This document shows positions 61,613 to 64,000 of a DNA stretch of 64,000 nucleotides, one piece after another. The DNA comes from Gordius sp. MW1 (lineage: Eukaryota; Nematomorpha; Gordioida; Gordea; Gordiidae), in the NCBI GenBank assembly GCA_964036665.1, contig OZ038530.1, positions 7,888,501 to 7,952,500 on the forward strand, in the 5' to 3' direction. Numbering within the stretch: the first letter of the stretch is position 1; each line of letters begins with the position of its first letter. Both the position numbers and the translations under genes were made by a program. Under the pieces are notes generated by a model, which did not search any database, was not told the origin of the DNA, and saw only the letters and a list, made by a program, of their open reading frames with translations.

Positions 61613-62475
61613 GTCGACAAAAAAAATCCCGCAATCCGACCACTAATTCTGAGAATTTTGCGCTGAAAAATAATATGTTTTTAGTTTTTTTCTACAGTTA
61701 CAAGTTTTTAAGATATACGAGGTTGAAAGTGCCAAAAATGCTTTTTGAGGCTATATTGCCACGGCATTTTTAATATTTAATGAAAAAATAGCAATATAGT
61801 CATGTAGATTAAAGTTTCATCTATAGGTCCATTCTTTTATTTTTTTCACCCTTATACTCAAATTTATACGCGTTTGCGTAAACGGTAAACCCCTTCTCCT
61901 TATCAAAATTCGTCCCACGATGTCTGGTAAAAGGAGGACATTAGAGTTCATACTGCGTACTCGATGTTTACTAACATATACCTCTCTCCCTTTATCTACT
62001 CTCGTCTCTTTCTCCTCCACTCCCGCCCCCTTCATGTGTACTTGGATAGATATGGGGGCGGGAGTGGAAGAGAATTAGAAAGGGAGCGAGAGATGTGTTA
62101 GTAAATAGCGCGTGTGTAATATGTTATGTACTCTAATGTACTCTTTTTTCCAGACATAGTGGGACGAATTTTGATAAGGGGAAGGGGTTCACAAAGACGT
62201 AAATAAATTTCAATATAGAGGTGTAACAAAAAAATAATATAATGGACCTATAGATTAAATTTAAGCTATATTAATATATTACTATTTTTCACTAAATATA
62301 AAAAATACCGTGGCAATATAGCCTCAAAAAGGCTTAAAAGGCATTTTAGGAACCTTCAACCTCTATATCTAAAAAAAAATGGCAATTGAAGGAAAAAACT
62401 AAAAACATATTCTTTTTCAGCGCAAAATTCTCTCTCGGAATTACTGATAGGATTGCGGGATGTAATCACAAAGTC
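61613..62475. mobile_element. Foldback-type element, copy B (almost wholly palindromic)
   Basis: The left half from AATCCCGCAATCC through GAGGCTATATTGCCACGGCA and TATCAAAATTCGTCCCACGA is matched by an inverted right half ending GATTGCGGGAT, so nearly the full 0.86 kb can fold on itself. The centre near 62030-62050 is GGGGGCGGGAGTGGA against its complement. Boundaries are approximate. Confidence 0.8.
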
Positions 62476-63423
62476 TAAAGCTGTGTTATTTTAGTTTTTA
62501 TATTAATCTTGAAGCAAGTAGTAAGATTGTTTATCCTAAATATTTAATATAAGTTACTTATGTAAAAAGGCTCGATGTGCCAACTTAATAGATAAATGAA
62601 AACATAGATATAATGTAATTTAATACAATAGTCAACAAATAAAATGGGAAGCGGTGAGCAAATTTTAATTATGTGGTAATCACGAAAATAATTTTTCCCC
62701 ATTCAAGTTTTTAAAATAATTGAGTTGGGAAAATAAGCGTTTTTGAGAGTTTCTCGGAAATACGCCAATAAGCTATGGAGAGAGACCTAGATTTTTCAAT
62801 ATAATGGTAGGGTATTAGTAAATTTTAATTTAGGTAAAAAGTTGAACAAAGATTTTGTTCTATAACAGTTTATTTTTAAAAATTGGCGTTTAGGGGGAAA
62901 ATGAAAACATTAACTTTGTCAACACAAAGAATTCGATAAAATCAGCTAACCGTTCCCCCTTTAATTATTCTGTTAACTAATCGTATTTTAATTTAATGTG
63001 TATCAATATTCTAAATTTTAACTAGTTTGAGCAACTATGAACAGTATGAAATTCAATTTGAGTGTATTTAAAACTTTCCTTTTCGTCAACATAATTTTAG
63101 CTATATGGAAACAGGCACAACTTCGGGGTAAAGCTTAAACCAAATCATTCAAATATTTTTGAAATTTATAACAAATTTGTAACAAATTTATAAAATTTAA
63201 CATATAAATATTATACAAATTGATTGTTCTGATAATTATATAAATAAGATGAGGTAAATATAAAATTGAGCACTCCTTTTTACTATAATAATTCCCGCTA
63301 AACACATGGAATTTAATCCTATCGAATGGTTATCACTTATCAGACATATGTTTTATATTTTTATCTGATTCCATCACCTGCGAAAAATGTTTTAATAAGG
63401 GGAAACTACTAATGCAAACATAC
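62476..63423. other. AT-rich sequence 3' of the bHLH-zipper exon
   Basis: Probably intron of the minus-strand MITF/TFE gene. No downstream exon recognised. Confidence 0.4.
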
Positions 63424-63571
63424 TTGAAGTTTTTCGAGCAATTGCGCGCACATATCCTCAAGACATTTTTGCCTTTCTTCTAAAACCTTTATTTTCTTTT
63501 CGTAATTTTGAAATTCACGGATATAATTAACGGAGGCTTTTAAAATAGTTCCTTTGTTGAATTTAATGTCC
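63424..63571 (-). CDS. MITF/TFE-family bHLH-leucine-zipper transcription factor, one internal exon
   Basis: MITF/TFEB/TFE3 proteins bind E-boxes and control lysosomal, autophagy and lineage programmes. The exon runs from an acceptor (TTTTTAG, at 63572-63573) to a donor GTATGT (63423-63418). It encodes DIKFNKGTILKASVNYIREF (helix 2 of the bHLH, nearly the family consensus NKGTILKASVDYIR), followed by a leucine zipper with QNYEKKIKVLEERQKCLEDM and then LLEKL. The basic region and helix 1 should lie on the next exon to the right, beyond 64000. No 3' exon was found with confidence to the left. The open frame extends past both splice sites, but those extensions are intron. Confidence 0.88.
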
Positions 63572-63600
63572 CTAAAAACAAAAATTAGTTCTGCGTTAAT

Positions 63601-63690
63601 TAGAGATGGCACAGGGGGGAATATTCCCGGGAATATTCCCATTAATTCCCGGGAATATTCCCGAGGGAAAATTGAATTTTCCCTATGATA
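63601..63690. mobile_element. Left end of a TAGAGA-type hAT MITE with GGGAATATTCCC repeats
   Basis: Begins TAGAGATGGCACAGGGGGG, then three GGGAATATTCCC palindromes. The right end lies outside the window or is decayed, so the 8-bp duplication cannot be tested (left flank GCGTTAAT). It sits in an intron of the bHLH-zipper gene. Confidence 0.6.
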
Positions 63691-64000
63691 AATTCCCTTA
63701 AAAAAATTAATGTTTTTGGCACAAAATTTACGCAATATTTTATTTTTAAATTGATTTTAATTATTTAGAATTTTATATTTTCCTCGTGGAAACTTCTATT
63801 AGCATTTTTCCGCCTATTTAAAATTAATTGAAACCTTCTAGTCAATCACCTAATTCAAGTAAAATATAAACATCAGAATTTAAATTTTTAGCTTTTATTT
63901 TGGAATTTGACTTGCTTATTGTATATTCAAAAAGTTTACCCTATTTGTTTGACTCATCTAAGTAAATAAAATACATATAAGCAATTTTATTTAAAGTAGC

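Noticed and set aside
61817..62035. 72-codon minus-strand ORF
   Set aside because: Lies entirely within the palindromic foldback element.

Overview
The window is 64 kb of AT-rich animal nuclear DNA. The genes are split by GT-AG introns, many only 35-62 nt long, and most of the remaining sequence is transposable elements. The set of host genes (RMND1, an m-AAA protease, TTC39, MOZART2, and an MITF/TFE-type bHLH-zipper factor) is metazoan. Short introns, low GC and abundant hAT-type MITEs fit an invertebrate, perhaps a crustacean or other arthropod, but the sequence alone does not settle the species. No CRISPR array, rRNA gene or prokaryotic operon was seen.

Host genes, left to right. (1) RMND1-like gene, minus strand, 4480 to 2217, nine exons, 359 aa. 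(2) AFG3L2-type mitochondrial m-AAA protease, plus strand, 19514 to 35494, seventeen exons, 791 aa, with all catalytic motifs intact. (3) TTC39-family TPR protein, plus strand, 37269 to 53898, sixteen exons, 616 aa. (4) An unassigned coding block at 54189-54897, which could be a separate gene or an alternative last exon of TTC39. (5) Two small phase-compatible exons at 58773-58932 that may begin an unidentified plus-strand gene. (6) A very short MOZART2 (MZT2)-like gene, minus strand, 60189 to 59956. (7) A helix-2/leucine-zipper exon of an MITF/TFE factor, minus strand, 63571-63424, whose other exons lie outside the window or were not recognised. The exon models are hand-built from splice signals, reading phase and remembered family similarity, and have not been checked against transcripts.

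RMND1 and AFG3L2 are head to head. Both products act at the mitochondrial inner membrane and both are linked to mitochondrial translation. The 15 kb between their start codons is almost wholly repeats: a pogo/Tigger element (4876-10297) that contains a complete hAT element (5884-7334) and a complete non-autonomous LTR element (7710-10102), then an integrase remnant, a 500-bp inverted repeat (11594-12103 and 18990-19494), a TATCGG-rich hAT MITE, a decayed retroelement with reverse transcriptase and a restriction-like endonuclease, and about 1.4 kb of minisatellite.

The AFG3L2 and TTC39 introns carry further elements, many with perfect 8-bp target duplications: a 2.3-kb hAT with ZMYM1-like remnants (20927-23216), a MITE nested inside another (33363-34071 inside 32722-34084), a 1718-bp hAT with an uninterrupted 312-aa transposase part (37766-39483), and about 14 copies of a small MITE family ending in CATGGGCGTAGCCAGG. 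Several different hAT/MITE families share the same TAGAGA terminus but carry different short subterminal repeats. This is the most unusual pattern in the window.
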